DNA of 64,000 nucleotides from Bryocella elongata (GCF_900108185.1 NZ_FNVA01000006.1:248001-312000), one strand, 5' to 3'; numbered from the stretch's first letter, positions 17,752-27,571 are shown. Notes: generated by a model not told the origin, from the letters alone. Numbers and translations are program-made.

Positions 17752-18372
17752 TTGCTGCGTCGAGTGTTAGTGGCTGGAGGAATTGCGCTGGTACTGGCTG
17801 TGCTGGTGACTGCGGGAATACACAATCTGCGCGATCGCCGCGCTGCGATGCAGCAGGCCGCCGCGCAGCATGTGGACCTTACCCCGGTTGCCTCGGGCGA
17901 TGCCGCGGATGCGATCCCGCCCGAGCTGGGACGAGACCTGCGCGGCAAAGCGGCACCGGATTTCACGCTGACCACGCTCGACGGACGGCATATCCAGCTG
18001 GCTGATCTGAAGGGCAAGACGGTGATCGTCAACTTCTGGGCTACGTACTGCGGGCCATGCCGCGTGGAGATGCCGTGGTTCGAGGAGTTCGGCAAGAAGT
18101 ACGCCAACGACAAGCTGGTGGTGCTGGGCCTGAACTACGAAGACGGCGTGACCAGGGACGACGTGGCGAAGGCCGTGAAGAAGACCGGCGTGACCTATCC
18201 GATCCTGATGGCTGACGACAAGACCGCGAAGGCGTTTGGTCTGGGCGACTACCTGCCGGTGACCTACTACGTCGATGCCAAGGGTGAGGTCGTGGACCAG
18301 AGCCCCGGTGCTCCAACGAAGGACCAGATGGAAGCCACGATCAAGAAGGCCATTGCACGGAGCCAGTCGTGA
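17752..18372 (+). CDS. TlpA/ResA-type periplasmic thioredoxin
   Basis: Membrane-anchored thiol-disulfide oxidoreductase facing the periplasm. An uncleaved N-terminal helix (residues 4-22) precedes an AhpC/TSA-like thioredoxin fold with FWATYCGPCR, active-site Cys100-Cys103, and the cis-Pro strand LPVTYYVD. I choose TTG 17752 because AGGAGG at 17741-17746 stands five bases before it; the frame upstream (to 17689) encodes a Gly/Gln-rich stretch without family similarity. It overlaps the next gene by four bases, so the two are an operon. It probably reduces periplasmic disulfides, for example on apocytochromes or on the neighbouring DsbD-like protein. Confidence 0.92.
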   Translation: MLRRVLVAGGIALVLAVLVTAGIHNLRDRRAAMQQAAAQHVDLTPVASGDAADAIPPELGRDLRGKAAPDFTLTTLDGRHIQLADLKGKTVIVNFWATYCGPCRVEMPWFEEFGKKYANDKLVVLGLNYEDGVTRDDVAKAVKKTGVTYPILMADDKTAKAFGLGDYLPVTYYVDAKGEVVDQSPGAPTKDQMEATIKKAIARSQS

Positions 18373-18875
18373 AGGCGGTGGCGCGTTCTCTGGTAGCAGC
18401 GTTGCTATTGGCTGCTCCGTTCGCAGCGGTCTCCGCGCAGAGCATCTCGCTTGGTGGCGACAACGCTCATTCGGCGGCGAAGCTGCAGCATGTGCTGTTG
18501 CTCTCCGATGCGGTTGAGACCAAGGTCGGCGGCTCGCAGGCGATTGAGCTGCGATTTCGGGTCGAGGATGGCTTTCACATCAACTCGCATCATCCGAAGG
18601 ACGAGCTATTGATCCCTACCGCCCTGAAGCTCGAATCGGCAGGAGCGGTGCAGGTGCTTTCGGTGGACTACCCGGCAGGCAAGCCGTTCAAGCTGCCCAG
18701 CTCGAACGATCCGCTGGATGTCTACCAGAACGAGTTTCGGGTGATGTTGCGCGTGGCGGCGAAGTCTCCGGGCACCACGGAGCTGAACGGCTCGCTGCAC
18801 TACCAGGCCTGCGACAACGCCGCGTGCTTCCCTCCGCGGACGCTGCCGGTGAAGGTGCTGCTGACGGCGAAGTAG
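18369..18875 (+). CDS. Secreted DsbD N-terminal (alpha) domain-like protein
   Basis: Stand-alone periplasmic relative of the immunoglobulin-fold N-terminal domain of DsbD. The signal peptide is about residues 1-23, cleaved near VSAQ. Near the C-terminus is HYQACDNAACFPP, which matches the YQGC...CYPP active-site strand of DsbD-alpha; the cysteines are Cys148 and Cys153. In E. coli DsbD these exchange disulfides with DsbC and CcmG. The membrane (beta) domain that usually feeds it electrons is not in this gene or its neighbours. It starts with GTG 18369, overlapping the thioredoxin gene (GTGA). A partner relationship with that thioredoxin is inferred from the overlap. Confidence 0.87.
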   Translation: MKAVARSLVAALLLAAPFAAVSAQSISLGGDNAHSAAKLQHVLLLSDAVETKVGGSQAIELRFRVEDGFHINSHHPKDELLIPTALKLESAGAVQVLSVDYPAGKPFKLPSSNDPLDVYQNEFRVMLRVAAKSPGTTELNGSLHYQACDNAACFPPRTLPVKVLLTAK

Positions 18876-18895
18876 GAAGCTCGAGACAGACGACG

Positions 18896-18934
18896 ATGCG
18901 TGGCCCGCGATGTTCCTGCGGGCCACGCATTTTT
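18896..18934 (+). terminator. Intrinsic terminator after the tlpA-dsbD-alpha pair
   Basis: A 13-bp perfect stem (ATGCGTGGCCCGC at 18896-18908 with its complement at 18918-18930) and a nine-base loop, followed by a T run. It starts 21 bases after the stop codon. Confidence 0.9.
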
Positions 18935-19032
18935 GTCGAACGTCTAAGTCGCACGTGGGCGAAGTTGGAAGTGCAAGAGCGAGGATCGAGTCGCGGGTTT
19001 GGGGTTGCGGGCCGCGGGTTCGTCGTTGCCGG

Positions 19033-19401
19033 TTAGTAGTTCCGGTAGCCCGGGCCATAGATGTTGTGCACCGCCACCTGGTACCCGTGGCGGAAGCCTT
19101 CCCGGTAGTCGCGACGGTCCGGCGGCGCGATGAAGTGCGGGTTGCGGTATTCATCGCGGTTCATGGGCGAGGGCGGGCGATGGTTCTCGAAGTCCTTGCG
19201 CGCGCCGTAGACGCCGTCCTTGTAGCCGCGTTGCCAGGCGGCGGCAAACTGCGGCGGAGGCGCCTCCCAACCCTGCTGGGGTGGCGGCGGAGGTGGGCCC
19301 TGGTAGTACTGCTGCGGCTGCGCGATCGCTGCTCCGGCGATCAGGCTGAAGCCGAGGAGCGCTGTGGCAAATCTTGTCGTGGCGGTCATGGCGGTATTCA
19401 T
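19033..19401 (-). CDS. Small secreted proline-rich hypothetical protein
   Basis: A 122-residue protein with a clear signal peptide (TRFATALLGFSLIAGAAIAQ, cleaved after about residue 28). A QQYYQGPPPPPPQQG stretch follows, then an Arg/Tyr/Asp-rich region with two related motifs, WQRGYKDGVYGARKDF and YREGFRHGYQVAVHN, which look like an internal duplication. I recognise no catalytic domain. It is probably periplasmic. Starts at ATG 19401 or ATG 19389; a GGGAG precedes the first. Confidence 0.72.
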   Translation of the reverse strand: MNTAMTATTRFATALLGFSLIAGAAIAQPQQYYQGPPPPPPQQGWEAPPPQFAAAWQRGYKDGVYGARKDFENHRPPSPMNRDEYRNPHFIAPPDRRDYREGFRHGYQVAVHNIYGPGYRNY

Positions 19402-19530
19402 CGTGCTCTCCCTGGAAGCTGCATCTGTTGAGCTGCAAGCTCAACCTCGCTTAGAAGAAACACAAGTGGGAACGCCAAGTTGCAGTCCCATGCGCGCAAC
19501 TCGCTGCGATGAGTGGTGTTGCCGCTGGAA

Positions 19531-19914
19531 TCAGGTGTGCGTGGAGAGCGAGAGCGTATTGCCGTCAGGGTCGTGGAACCAGGCGACCAGCGCACCGTCC
19601 GGCGCATGCCAGACGCCGTCGGCATCCTGCGGCATAAGAGCGCAGCGCTTGAAGGTGACACCGCGTGCGGTCAACTCGGCGATCTCGGCGTGAATGTCCG
19701 CAACCTGCCAGCCCAGGATGGTGAAGGGGAATGGCGTGAAGCAGGGCGTGCGCGCGATGCGCAGCGACTGCCGCGCCGGACCAAGGTCGAAGACGACGGC
19801 GAAGTCGTCTTCCTTCACGAAGTGCAGGCCGAGCGTGTGCTCGTAGAAAGCGCGGGCGCGAACGCAGTCCCGCGAGGGAACGAAGATGCTGGGGACAAGG
19901 GTGCTCAACGGCAT
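19531..19914 (-). CDS. VOC (glyoxalase/bleomycin-resistance) family protein
   Basis: A 127-residue vicinal-oxygen-chelate protein with two beta-alpha-beta-beta-beta units: IFVPSRDCVRARAFYEHTLGLHFV, then VADIHAEIAELTARGV and AWFHDPDGNTLSL. The final FxDPDGN strand with its usual metal-ligand neighbourhood is intact. The substrate is unknown; such proteins include dioxygenases, isomerases and drug-binding proteins. Monocistronic, starting at ATG 19914. Confidence 0.88.
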   Translation of the reverse strand: MPLSTLVPSIFVPSRDCVRARAFYEHTLGLHFVKEDDFAVVFDLGPARQSLRIARTPCFTPFPFTILGWQVADIHAEIAELTARGVTFKRCALMPQDADGVWHAPDGALVAWFHDPDGNTLSLSTHT

Positions 19915-20062
19915 AGCCGTAGACTCCTGACTTCGGATTGCCCCGGTTGTTGGTGTAGAGCATTGAGGCCGCGTGCTTTACGGCCTGAGTCTACAGGCAA
20001 CTGGCGGTAACAGGCTGTGATTTGGCGCCGGTCGTGCTGGGTAGGCAGAGGGATCACCATAA

Positions 20063-21652
<1,590 letters not shown>

Positions 21653-21718
21653 GAAGCGCGGATTGCGGTGGGCTGCAAACAACTCCGGGTCCATGCGGGA
21701 CCCGGAGTGGCAGAGCGG

Positions 21719-23221
21719 TTAGTTGCGTTTCGGAAGCTTCTGGAAGGCGAGGAAGCGGCGCATGCGGTCGAGGGTGCGGGCTTTGCCGAAGACCACCATG
21801 GATTCCACCAGCGGTGGCGAGGTTGCGCTGCCGCTGACGATGGCGCGGAGGAGCATGAAGTTCTCCTTCACGCTCCAACCCTTGGCCTCGCCGAGTTTCT
21901 TCAGCTCGCCTTCGATGGAGTCCTTATCCCAGGTAGCGGCTTCGAGCGCGGTGAGCTGTTCGCCGACGAAGGCGAGGGTCTCGGCGGACTCGCGCTTCTT
22001 CGGGAGCCAGACGTTCTCGGGCGGCATGACGTTGTCGCGGAAGAGGAAGTCGGCGAGGTCGCCGATCTGGCCGAGGGTTTCGAGGCGGGCCTGGACGAGC
22101 GGGATGATGGACTGCAGGTAGGCGTCGGAGAAGATGGTCTCGCGCATGGCGGAGAAGAAGGCCTCGGGCGAGAGCTTGCGGAGGTACTCGCCGTTGAGCC
22201 ACTTCAGCTTGACGAGGTCGAAGACCGGGCCACCGAGGGAGATGCGGGCGAAGTCGTACTTCTCGAGCATCTCCGGGAGGGTGAAGATGTCGGTCTCCTT
22301 GGTGTTGATGCCGCGGGAGACGATCTCCTGCTCGGTGAGCTGGGGCATGCCGCCGCCCATGAGTCCGAGGTAGTTGAGCACGGCGGGCGCGAGATAGCCG
22401 GAGTCGCGATAGAAGTTGAGCGAGACGGGGTTCTTGCGCTTGGAGATCTTGCTCTTGTCGGCGTTGCGGAGCAGGGGCATGTGCCAGAACTTGGGCATCT
22501 CCCAACCGAAGGCCTTGTAGAGCAGGATGTGCTTGGGCGTGGAGCTGATCCACTCCTCCGCGCGGATGACGTCGGTGATGCCCATGAGGTGGTCATCGAC
22601 GACGTTGGCGAGGTGGTAGGTGGGGAAGCCGTCGGACTTCATCAGCACCTGGTCGTCGACGTTGGTGTGCTCGAAGGTGATGTCGCCGCGGAGCTCGTCG
22701 CGGAACGTTGTTGAGCCTTCGAGCGGCACCTTGAGGCGGACGGTGTAGGGGCGGCCTTCGGCGAGGTAGGCGTCGATCTGCTCCTGCGAGAGGTGGCGGG
22801 CGGCGCCGTTGTAGCGCGGGGGCGTCTTGGCGGCGATCTGCTGCTGGCGCATCGCTTCGAGCTCTTCGGCAGTCTCGAAGCTGCGGTAGGCGGTGCCGTT
22901 GGCGAGGAGGATCTCGACGTGCTCGCGGTAGATCGCGGTGCGTTCGGACTGGCGATAGGGGCCGAAGGGGCCACCGACGTCCGGGCCTTCGTCCCAGGTG
23001 AGGCCGACCCACTTGAGGGCGTCGAAGATCATCTGCTCGGAGGTGGAGACGAAGCGGGTGCGGTCGGTGTCTTCGATGCGCAGGATGAACTGGCCGCCGC
23101 GCTGCTTGGCGAAGACGTAGTTCAGGAGACCGATGTAGGCGGTGCCGACGTGGGGGTCGCCGGTGGGCGACGGGGCGATGCGGACGCGGGTGGGACGGGA
23201 GGTGGTGTTGCTCTCAGACAT
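21719..23221 (-). CDS. gltX: Glutamyl-tRNA synthetase
   Basis: Class I synthetase charging tRNA-Glu. HIGH-type motif PSPTGDPHVGTAYIG near the N-terminus, LRIEDTDRTR, and the KMSKS equivalent KISKRK. Length 500, normal for the non-duplicated bacterial enzyme. I start at ATG 23221 (MSESNTTSRPTRVRIAPSPTG); the frame stays open upstream to 23497, but that stretch is translated hairpin repeat and is not conserved coding sequence. Monocistronic and convergent with the GH1 gene. Confidence 0.97.
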   Translation of the reverse strand: MSESNTTSRPTRVRIAPSPTGDPHVGTAYIGLLNYVFAKQRGGQFILRIEDTDRTRFVSTSEQMIFDALKWVGLTWDEGPDVGGPFGPYRQSERTAIYREHVEILLANGTAYRSFETAEELEAMRQQQIAAKTPPRYNGAARHLSQEQIDAYLAEGRPYTVRLKVPLEGSTTFRDELRGDITFEHTNVDDQVLMKSDGFPTYHLANVVDDHLMGITDVIRAEEWISSTPKHILLYKAFGWEMPKFWHMPLLRNADKSKISKRKNPVSLNFYRDSGYLAPAVLNYLGLMGGGMPQLTEQEIVSRGINTKETDIFTLPEMLEKYDFARISLGGPVFDLVKLKWLNGEYLRKLSPEAFFSAMRETIFSDAYLQSIIPLVQARLETLGQIGDLADFLFRDNVMPPENVWLPKKRESAETLAFVGEQLTALEAATWDKDSIEGELKKLGEAKGWSVKENFMLLRAIVSGSATSPPLVESMVVFGKARTLDRMRRFLAFQKLPKRN

Positions 23222-23292
23222 GTCAGCTATTGATGGTACTAGAGCGACGGGCTGAGGTTGTGGGTGGTGCTGAGACAGCGGCGACGGATGAG

Positions 23293-23324
23293 CCCGGGTC
23301 CCTTGAGGGACCCGGGGCACCCGG
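23293..23324. repeat. GGGGCACCC-type palindromic repeat (CCCGGGTCCCT arm type)
   Basis: A perfect 24-base palindrome (11-bp arms CCCGGGTCCCT around TG, 23293-23316) runs into GGGGCACCC. The same palindrome and flank recur at 25481-25510. It lies between gltX and the small membrane-protein gene. Confidence 0.88.
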
Positions 23325-23330
23325 ATCTGC

Positions 23331-23717
23331 CTACAGCTGTGTGGGTGGGGCTGGGGGATATTGCGGGGGATACTGCGGCGGGTAGTAAGCCTGCTGTGGA
23401 GCCGGAATGACCTTCCAGTCGCCAAAGGCCAGGATGCAGAGGACGATGAGGCTGCCGATGCCGGGAAACAGCGCCAGAAGCGCAAGCGGGCCGGCAAACC
23501 CTGCCTTCGAGAGGATTCTCCAGAAGAGAAAGATGAAGAAGGCCATGAAGGCCAAGCCGATGAGCATGAAGATGCCCATCATGCCGGCCATGGCGGCGCC
23601 AAACTGGCGGCCTTGCTCCGGTGTGAAGCCGGACGAGGCGTCCTGCAGCAGCAGGCTGGCCGCCGAGGCGATCTGGTGGTGAGTTTGCGCAAACGCATGC
23701 AGGGCAAGCAGGTGCAT
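23331..23717 (-). CDS. Small membrane protein with Pro/Tyr-rich tail
   Basis: I do not recognise this 128-residue protein by name. It has an N-terminal hydrophobic stretch (possibly a signal), then two strong membrane helices, MAGMMGIFMLIGLAFMAFFIFLFW and the PLALLALFPGIGSLIVLCILAFGDW segment. The tail repeats YPPQYPP (QQAYYPPQYPPQYPPAPP). The second helix, with its GIGS turn followed by DWKV, resembles small multi-pass proteins whose genes often sit alone. Starts at ATG 23717. Confidence 0.72.
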   Translation of the reverse strand: MHLLALHAFAQTHHQIASAASLLLQDASSGFTPEQGRQFGAAMAGMMGIFMLIGLAFMAFFIFLFWRILSKAGFAGPLALLALFPGIGSLIVLCILAFGDWKVIPAPQQAYYPPQYPPQYPPAPPTQL

Positions 23718-23828
23718 GGAACCTCCGAAGTCCGAAGACTGCCGACGAGTGTGAAGCAGGAATTGCAGCCAATGTACGCCAAGGGGAGCGAGTGCGCACG
23801 GGATTTCAGGCGTCGCGGATCACGTTGG

Positions 23829-25433
23829 TCAGTTGGCGGGGAGCGTCTCGACGAAGGCCCAGAAGGCTTTGTTCTTTTTCAGCTTCAGGATGGAGTCGTC
23901 CTTGCGCGGGTCGGGCAGCGTCTCGCCGGGGATGATGTTGGCCTTGCGGGCGAAGGCCTGTTCGAGGTGAGTGCGGGCGGGATCAGCTTTGCCTTCCTCG
24001 GCGTCGGCGCAGGCCAGGTTGTAGTAGTAGAGCGGGTAGTCGGGGTCGCGGGCGATGGCGGCGAGGTTCACCTCGCGGCTGTGCTTGAGGTCGCCGGACA
24101 TGCCGTAAGCCATGCTGCTTTGGTCGGCAGCGACGCGACGCCAGCTGAGGTAGTCGGGCCCTGTAGGAGCGATGGCCAGTGCCTGTTCGAAGAGCGGCGC
24201 TGCAGCTGCGAATACATTGTGCGCGTAGAGGACAGAGGCGTAGCGGAACTTCGCGTCGTAGTCGGGCTGCCGGGTTGGATCGAAGGTGAGGGAGTCGATC
24301 AACTCATGGTCGGCGTCGAGGGAGACGAGCTCGGGGCCAGAGAGCTCAACGTCGGCGCAGAGGTCTGCGTGGGCCACAAAGAAGCGGCGGACGAAGCGGA
24401 AGGGAGACGGTGTGGGGCTCTGCTCGTACTCGGCTACGGCAATCTCAACGCCGGAGCGGCTCTTCGTCGTGTATTGGCCAAGAACATGGCGATATGGCGG
24501 GTTCTGGCCGGGTTCCGGCTTCTCTGCAGCTTCCGATTGCAGCATCCAGTCGCGGCAGGCGACGGCACTGGGCTGAGCTGGCTCGGGAAGGAACAGGAAG
24601 CCGAGCGCCTCATCGTGGGTCACCTTCGTGTTGCGGGCTCGGATGCCGAACTCGCGGCCATTGGGTTTGGCAGAGAGCTCGGCGATCTCGAAGCCGGGCG
24701 CATCCATGTGTAGCAGGCCAGGATGCTCCGCGAGTGCGAAGGTCATGGACTGCGTGGGACCTGGGGCAGGCAGAGGGCCGACGTGGAGATCGTTCGTTGC
24801 GGAAGGCTGATGCCTGTAGCGAGCGGCCATGTCTGGTGGCGCGATGGAGGAGAGCCGAACGTAGTCGGCTTCGGTGGGAATGTAGTCGGGCTCGAACGTG
24901 AAGCTATTCAGTGCAGGCTCGAAGAGCGCTTCCTCGCCTGCGTGGAATGGGGTCCGGGAGAGGTGGATCTCAGCGCAGACGTGGTCTTGAGCCACGAAGC
25001 CGAAGACGTTCTGCTGGTTGAGCGGGCGGCCGTTGTCCTCGATCAGGTAGGAGCCAATCTCAAGCGTCTGGCCGCTCTTCAAGGGACGGCTTTCGCCGTG
25101 CTTGTGTGTGACCCGCGCCTGCTTCAACGGCCCGTTGAGGATGGCGCCGAGGGTGTCGTTGCGGCACATGTCGCCGGTAGCATTGAACTGGGGATCGTAG
25201 TCCAGGATGTAGGAGACGACGAGCCCCTGCGACTTGTTGTTGAGTTGCAGGATCGCGCGACGGTCGCTGGGCGCGGAGAAGGTCTCGAGCTCCCAACCAC
25301 CCTGTCTGTCGACAAGAATGCCGCCCTTGCCGGATGGCAGGACGAGTCGGAACGTCTGCGGTAGGGGCGCTTGCGCGCGCAGCACGGAACACAGGCTGAA
25401 GCTCAGCAGGAGGGCAGCGATGGGCCGGAGCAT
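23829..25433 (-). CDS. Secreted hypothetical protein with C-terminal TPR-like region
   Basis: A 534-residue exported protein. Signal peptide MLRPIAALLLSFSLCSVLRAQ (residues 1-21). The middle ~350 residues are beta-rich and unfamiliar to me. They contain two similar segments, QNVFGFVAQDHVCAEIHLSRTPF and FRFVRRFFVAHADLCADVELSGPE, which suggests two repeated domains. From about residue 400 there are TPR-like helical pairs: RYASVLYAHNVFAAAAPLFEQALAIAP, then YYYNLACADAEEGKADPARTHLEQAF. The start is ATG 25433; a longer frame to 25508 only translates a hairpin repeat. Function unknown; probably a periplasmic scaffold or binding protein. Confidence 0.78.
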   Translation of the reverse strand: MLRPIAALLLSFSLCSVLRAQAPLPQTFRLVLPSGKGGILVDRQGGWELETFSAPSDRRAILQLNNKSQGLVVSYILDYDPQFNATGDMCRNDTLGAILNGPLKQARVTHKHGESRPLKSGQTLEIGSYLIEDNGRPLNQQNVFGFVAQDHVCAEIHLSRTPFHAGEEALFEPALNSFTFEPDYIPTEADYVRLSSIAPPDMAARYRHQPSATNDLHVGPLPAPGPTQSMTFALAEHPGLLHMDAPGFEIAELSAKPNGREFGIRARNTKVTHDEALGFLFLPEPAQPSAVACRDWMLQSEAAEKPEPGQNPPYRHVLGQYTTKSRSGVEIAVAEYEQSPTPSPFRFVRRFFVAHADLCADVELSGPELVSLDADHELIDSLTFDPTRQPDYDAKFRYASVLYAHNVFAAAAPLFEQALAIAPTGPDYLSWRRVAADQSSMAYGMSGDLKHSREVNLAAIARDPDYPLYYYNLACADAEEGKADPARTHLEQAFARKANIIPGETLPDPRKDDSILKLKKNKAFWAFVETLPAN

Positions 25434-25480
25434 GGGAGCGAGTGTATCGCAGGATCTGGGGCGATCGCTGCAGGACTTAG

Positions 25481-25510
25481 CCCGGGTCCCTTGAGGGACC
25501 CGGGGCACCC
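25481..25510. repeat. GGGGCACCC-type palindromic repeat (second CCCGGGTCCCT copy)
   Basis: The same perfect 24-base palindrome (25481-25504) and GGGGCACCC flank as at 23293. It lies between ispF and the TPR-like gene. Confidence 0.88.
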
Positions 25511-25530
25511 AGAGTGGTGGTGGGTGTGGG

Positions 25531-26151
25531 CTACGTGAGATCGTCGGTGTCGAAGGCGGGTTTGCGGCCGAGGGCGGAGATGTCGTGCTTGTCGCCGGCG
25601 AGGCCGGTGAGCACGGTTTCTACGTCGTCCTCGTTGGGGGTCTCGGTTTCGGCGACCATCACGCGGGGTTCGTTCGGGATGGTGATGCCTTCGAGCAGGA
25701 CCACGACGTGGGCGACGGCGGCGCCATCGTGCGAGAGGCCCTCGGGGGTCTTGCCCTTGATGGAGACTCGCTTGAGGTCGATGTCCAGCAGGTCGGCGAC
25801 GCGTTCGCGCATCTGCGCGGCGATGGGCACGATCTTGGGGCGGTGCATGATGAGCACGCAGTCGAGGTTGACGATCTGGTAGCCGGCCAGCGCGACCTCT
25901 TCGAGGGCGGTCTTGAGGAAGAGCGTCGAGTCGGCGCCCTTCCACTTGGGGTCGGTGGGGGGGAAGAAGGTGCCGATGTCCCCGGCAGCCACCGCGCCGA
26001 GCAGAGCGTCGGTGATGGCGTGGAGCAGGAGGTCGCCATCGGAGTGGCCGGCGAGGCCTTGCGGGTGGTCGATCTTCAGCCCGCCGATGACGAGAGGAAC
26101 GCCGTCCGCGAACGCGTGCGAGTCGAAGCCGAGACCGATACGGATATCCAT
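25531..26151 (-). CDS. ispF: 2-C-methyl-D-erythritol 2,4-cyclodiphosphate synthase with C-terminal extension
   Basis: MEP-pathway enzyme cyclising CDP-ME-2-phosphate with release of CMP. Metal ligands Asp8 and His10 (GFDSHAF) and His42-region GHSDGDLLLHAITDALLGA are present, as is FPPTDPKWKGADS. The usual enzyme ends at ~157-160 residues; this one is 206, with an acidic tail (PNEDDVETVLTGLAGDKHDISALGRKPAF...) of about 45 residues. The tail could be a lineage-specific extension. It is on the same strand as ispD but separated from it by an SDR gene (minus) and an epimerase gene (plus), so the common ispDF pairing is interrupted. Confidence 0.94.
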   Translation of the reverse strand: MDIRIGLGFDSHAFADGVPLVIGGLKIDHPQGLAGHSDGDLLLHAITDALLGAVAAGDIGTFFPPTDPKWKGADSTLFLKTALEEVALAGYQIVNLDCVLIMHRPKIVPIAAQMRERVADLLDIDLKRVSIKGKTPEGLSHDGAAVAHVVVLLEGITIPNEPRVMVAETETPNEDDVETVLTGLAGDKHDISALGRKPAFDTDDLT

Positions 26152-26284
26152 GCTCGGATCATGTTAATGCAAGCCGGAGGGCGCAAAAGGTGTTGGCTGG
26201 TGGGATGGACGCAATTTGGTTCTGGATATTTTGTGGGGCCGTGACATATTTGGAGCGGAAATCGAAGCATCGCTGAGAGGCTGT

Positions 26285-26299
26285 GGTGGTCTAACCACC
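26285..26299. promoter_or_regulatory. Candidate GntR-type operator upstream of the epimerase gene
   Basis: Perfect inverted repeat GGTGGT-CTA-ACCACC, 25 bases before ATG 26324. It fits the NGGTnnnACCN core of FadR/PdhR-subfamily GntR operators. No GntR gene is in the window, so the regulator is unknown. Confidence 0.4.
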
Positions 26300-26323
26300 T
26301 GACAAACGACATTGAGGTTGAGC

Positions 26324-27349
26324 ATGGAACGTGTTCTGGTGACCGGTGGGACGGGCTTTGTGGGAGCGCACTGCATCGTGCAGCTGCTGGGCAAGGGCTA
26401 CACGGTGCGGACGACGATGCGGTCGTTGCAGCGGGTGGAGGATGTGCGGTCGATGCTGCGCGTCGGCGGGGCCAGCGAAGAGGCGATTGCGGGGGTGGAG
26501 TTCGCGCAGGCCAACCTGCTGGAGGACACGGGCTGGCAGGCCGCGGTGGCGGATTGCAGGTACGTGCTGCATGTGGCTTCTCCGTTTCCGGAGGGCGTGC
26601 CGAAGGACGAGAACGAGCTGATCGTTCCGGCGCGCGAGGGCACGCTGCGGGTGTTGCGGGCGGCTCGGGATGCAGGTGTGCAGCGGGTGGTGGTGACATC
26701 GTCGTTTGCGGCGATTGGCTATGGGCATCCGGCCAGCAAAAAGTTCTTTACCGAGGATGATTGGACCGTGGCGGAGAACCCTGCGGTGTTTCCTTACATC
26801 AAGTCGAAGACGCTGGCGGAGGCTGCGGCGTGGGAGTTCATCCGGCGGGAAGGCGGAGGGATGGAGCTTTCGGTGGTGAACCCGGTGGGCGTGTTTGGGC
26901 CGGTGCTGGGTGCGGACTACTCGACCTCGATCTACCTGATCAAGCGGATGCTGGATGGCAATGTTCCGGGGATGCCGCGGATACGCTTTGGGTCGGTGGA
27001 TGTGCGCGATGTGGCCGAACTGCATTGGCTGGCGATGACGCGGCCGGAGGCGGCGGGTGAGCGGTTCCTGTGCACGTCGGAACACTTTGTGTGGGCGGTG
27101 GAGCTGGCGCGCATCCTGAAGGCGATGGGCCCGGTGGGGCGCAAGGTGAAGACCCTTGTGGCGCCGGACTTTGTGATTCGTCTCGTGGGGATCTTCGACC
27201 GCGCCGTGAAGCAGGTGGAGAGCGACCTGGGCAAAGAGAAGGATGCGACGAGCGAAAAGGCGCAGCGGTTGCTGGGCTGGCAGCCGAGGCCGGTGGCGGA
27301 GGCGGTGCGGGCTTCGGCGGAGAGTTTGGAGCGGCTGGGGCTGCTGTAG
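26324..27349 (+). CDS. NAD(P)-dependent epimerase/dehydratase-type SDR (dihydroflavonol-reductase-like)
   Basis: Extended short-chain dehydrogenase, 341 residues. Rossmann glycine motif TGGTGFVGAHC at about 8-18; VTSSFAAIGYGH; catalytic Tyr-Lys in YIKSKTLAE; NPVGVFGPVLG. This pattern is typical of the dihydroflavonol-4-reductase/cinnamoyl-CoA-reductase-like branch, whose bacterial members reduce varied aldehydes and ketones. The start is ATG 26324, with GAGG-like sequence upstream; a longer frame to 26312 begins at TTG. It is divergent from ispF, and a 15-bp palindrome lies just upstream. Confidence 0.87.
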   Translation: MERVLVTGGTGFVGAHCIVQLLGKGYTVRTTMRSLQRVEDVRSMLRVGGASEEAIAGVEFAQANLLEDTGWQAAVADCRYVLHVASPFPEGVPKDENELIVPAREGTLRVLRAARDAGVQRVVVTSSFAAIGYGHPASKKFFTEDDWTVAENPAVFPYIKSKTLAEAAAWEFIRREGGGMELSVVNPVGVFGPVLGADYSTSIYLIKRMLDGNVPGMPRIRFGSVDVRDVAELHWLAMTRPEAAGERFLCTSEHFVWAVELARILKAMGPVGRKVKTLVAPDFVIRLVGIFDRAVKQVESDLGKEKDATSEKAQRLLGWQPRPVAEAVRASAESLERLGLL

Positions 27350-27399
27350 GGGGTGTGGTCTTCTTCCGGTTTGTGCTCGAATTGGAGATCCTTGGAAAC

Positions 27400-27430
27400 C
27401 CACATCTCAAACTCGAGATGTGGGGCACCC
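27400..27430. repeat. GGGGCACCC-type palindromic repeat (CCACATCTC arm type)
   Basis: Arms CCACATCTC (27400-27408) and GAGATGTGG (27415-27423), then GGGCACCC. It lies 50 bases after the epimerase stop. It has the same right flank as the copies at 23293, 25481 and 47017 but a different arm sequence. Confidence 0.85.
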
Positions 27431-27460
27431 GCTAAAGTAATCCGCGTAACTCTGCACGAT

Positions 27461-27571
27461 GTGTCATCCCGAGCGAAGTCGAGGGACTTGCAGCTTGCCT
27501 GTGCTGGCAGAGAAGCAGGTTTCTCCACTACGCGGGACGATGAAGCTGTCCCGCTACGGTCGAAATGACAC
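27461..27571. repeat. 111-bp MITE-like intergenic element with terminal inverted repeats
   Basis: Bounded by GTGTCAT (27461-27467) and ATGACAC (27565-27571), with an internal GCGGGAC/GTCCCGC hairpin. It contains CATCCCGAGCGAAGTCGAGG, a string I know as a common intergenic repeat core in Acidobacteria and some other bacteria. It has no coding capacity. The right end lies 31 bases from the SDR stop codon. Confidence 0.7.

Noticed and set aside
23222..23497. A 92-codon N-terminal extension of gltX
   Set aside because: It translates the palindromic repeat at 23293 and antisense of the neighbouring gene; GluRS homology begins at the ATG at 23221.
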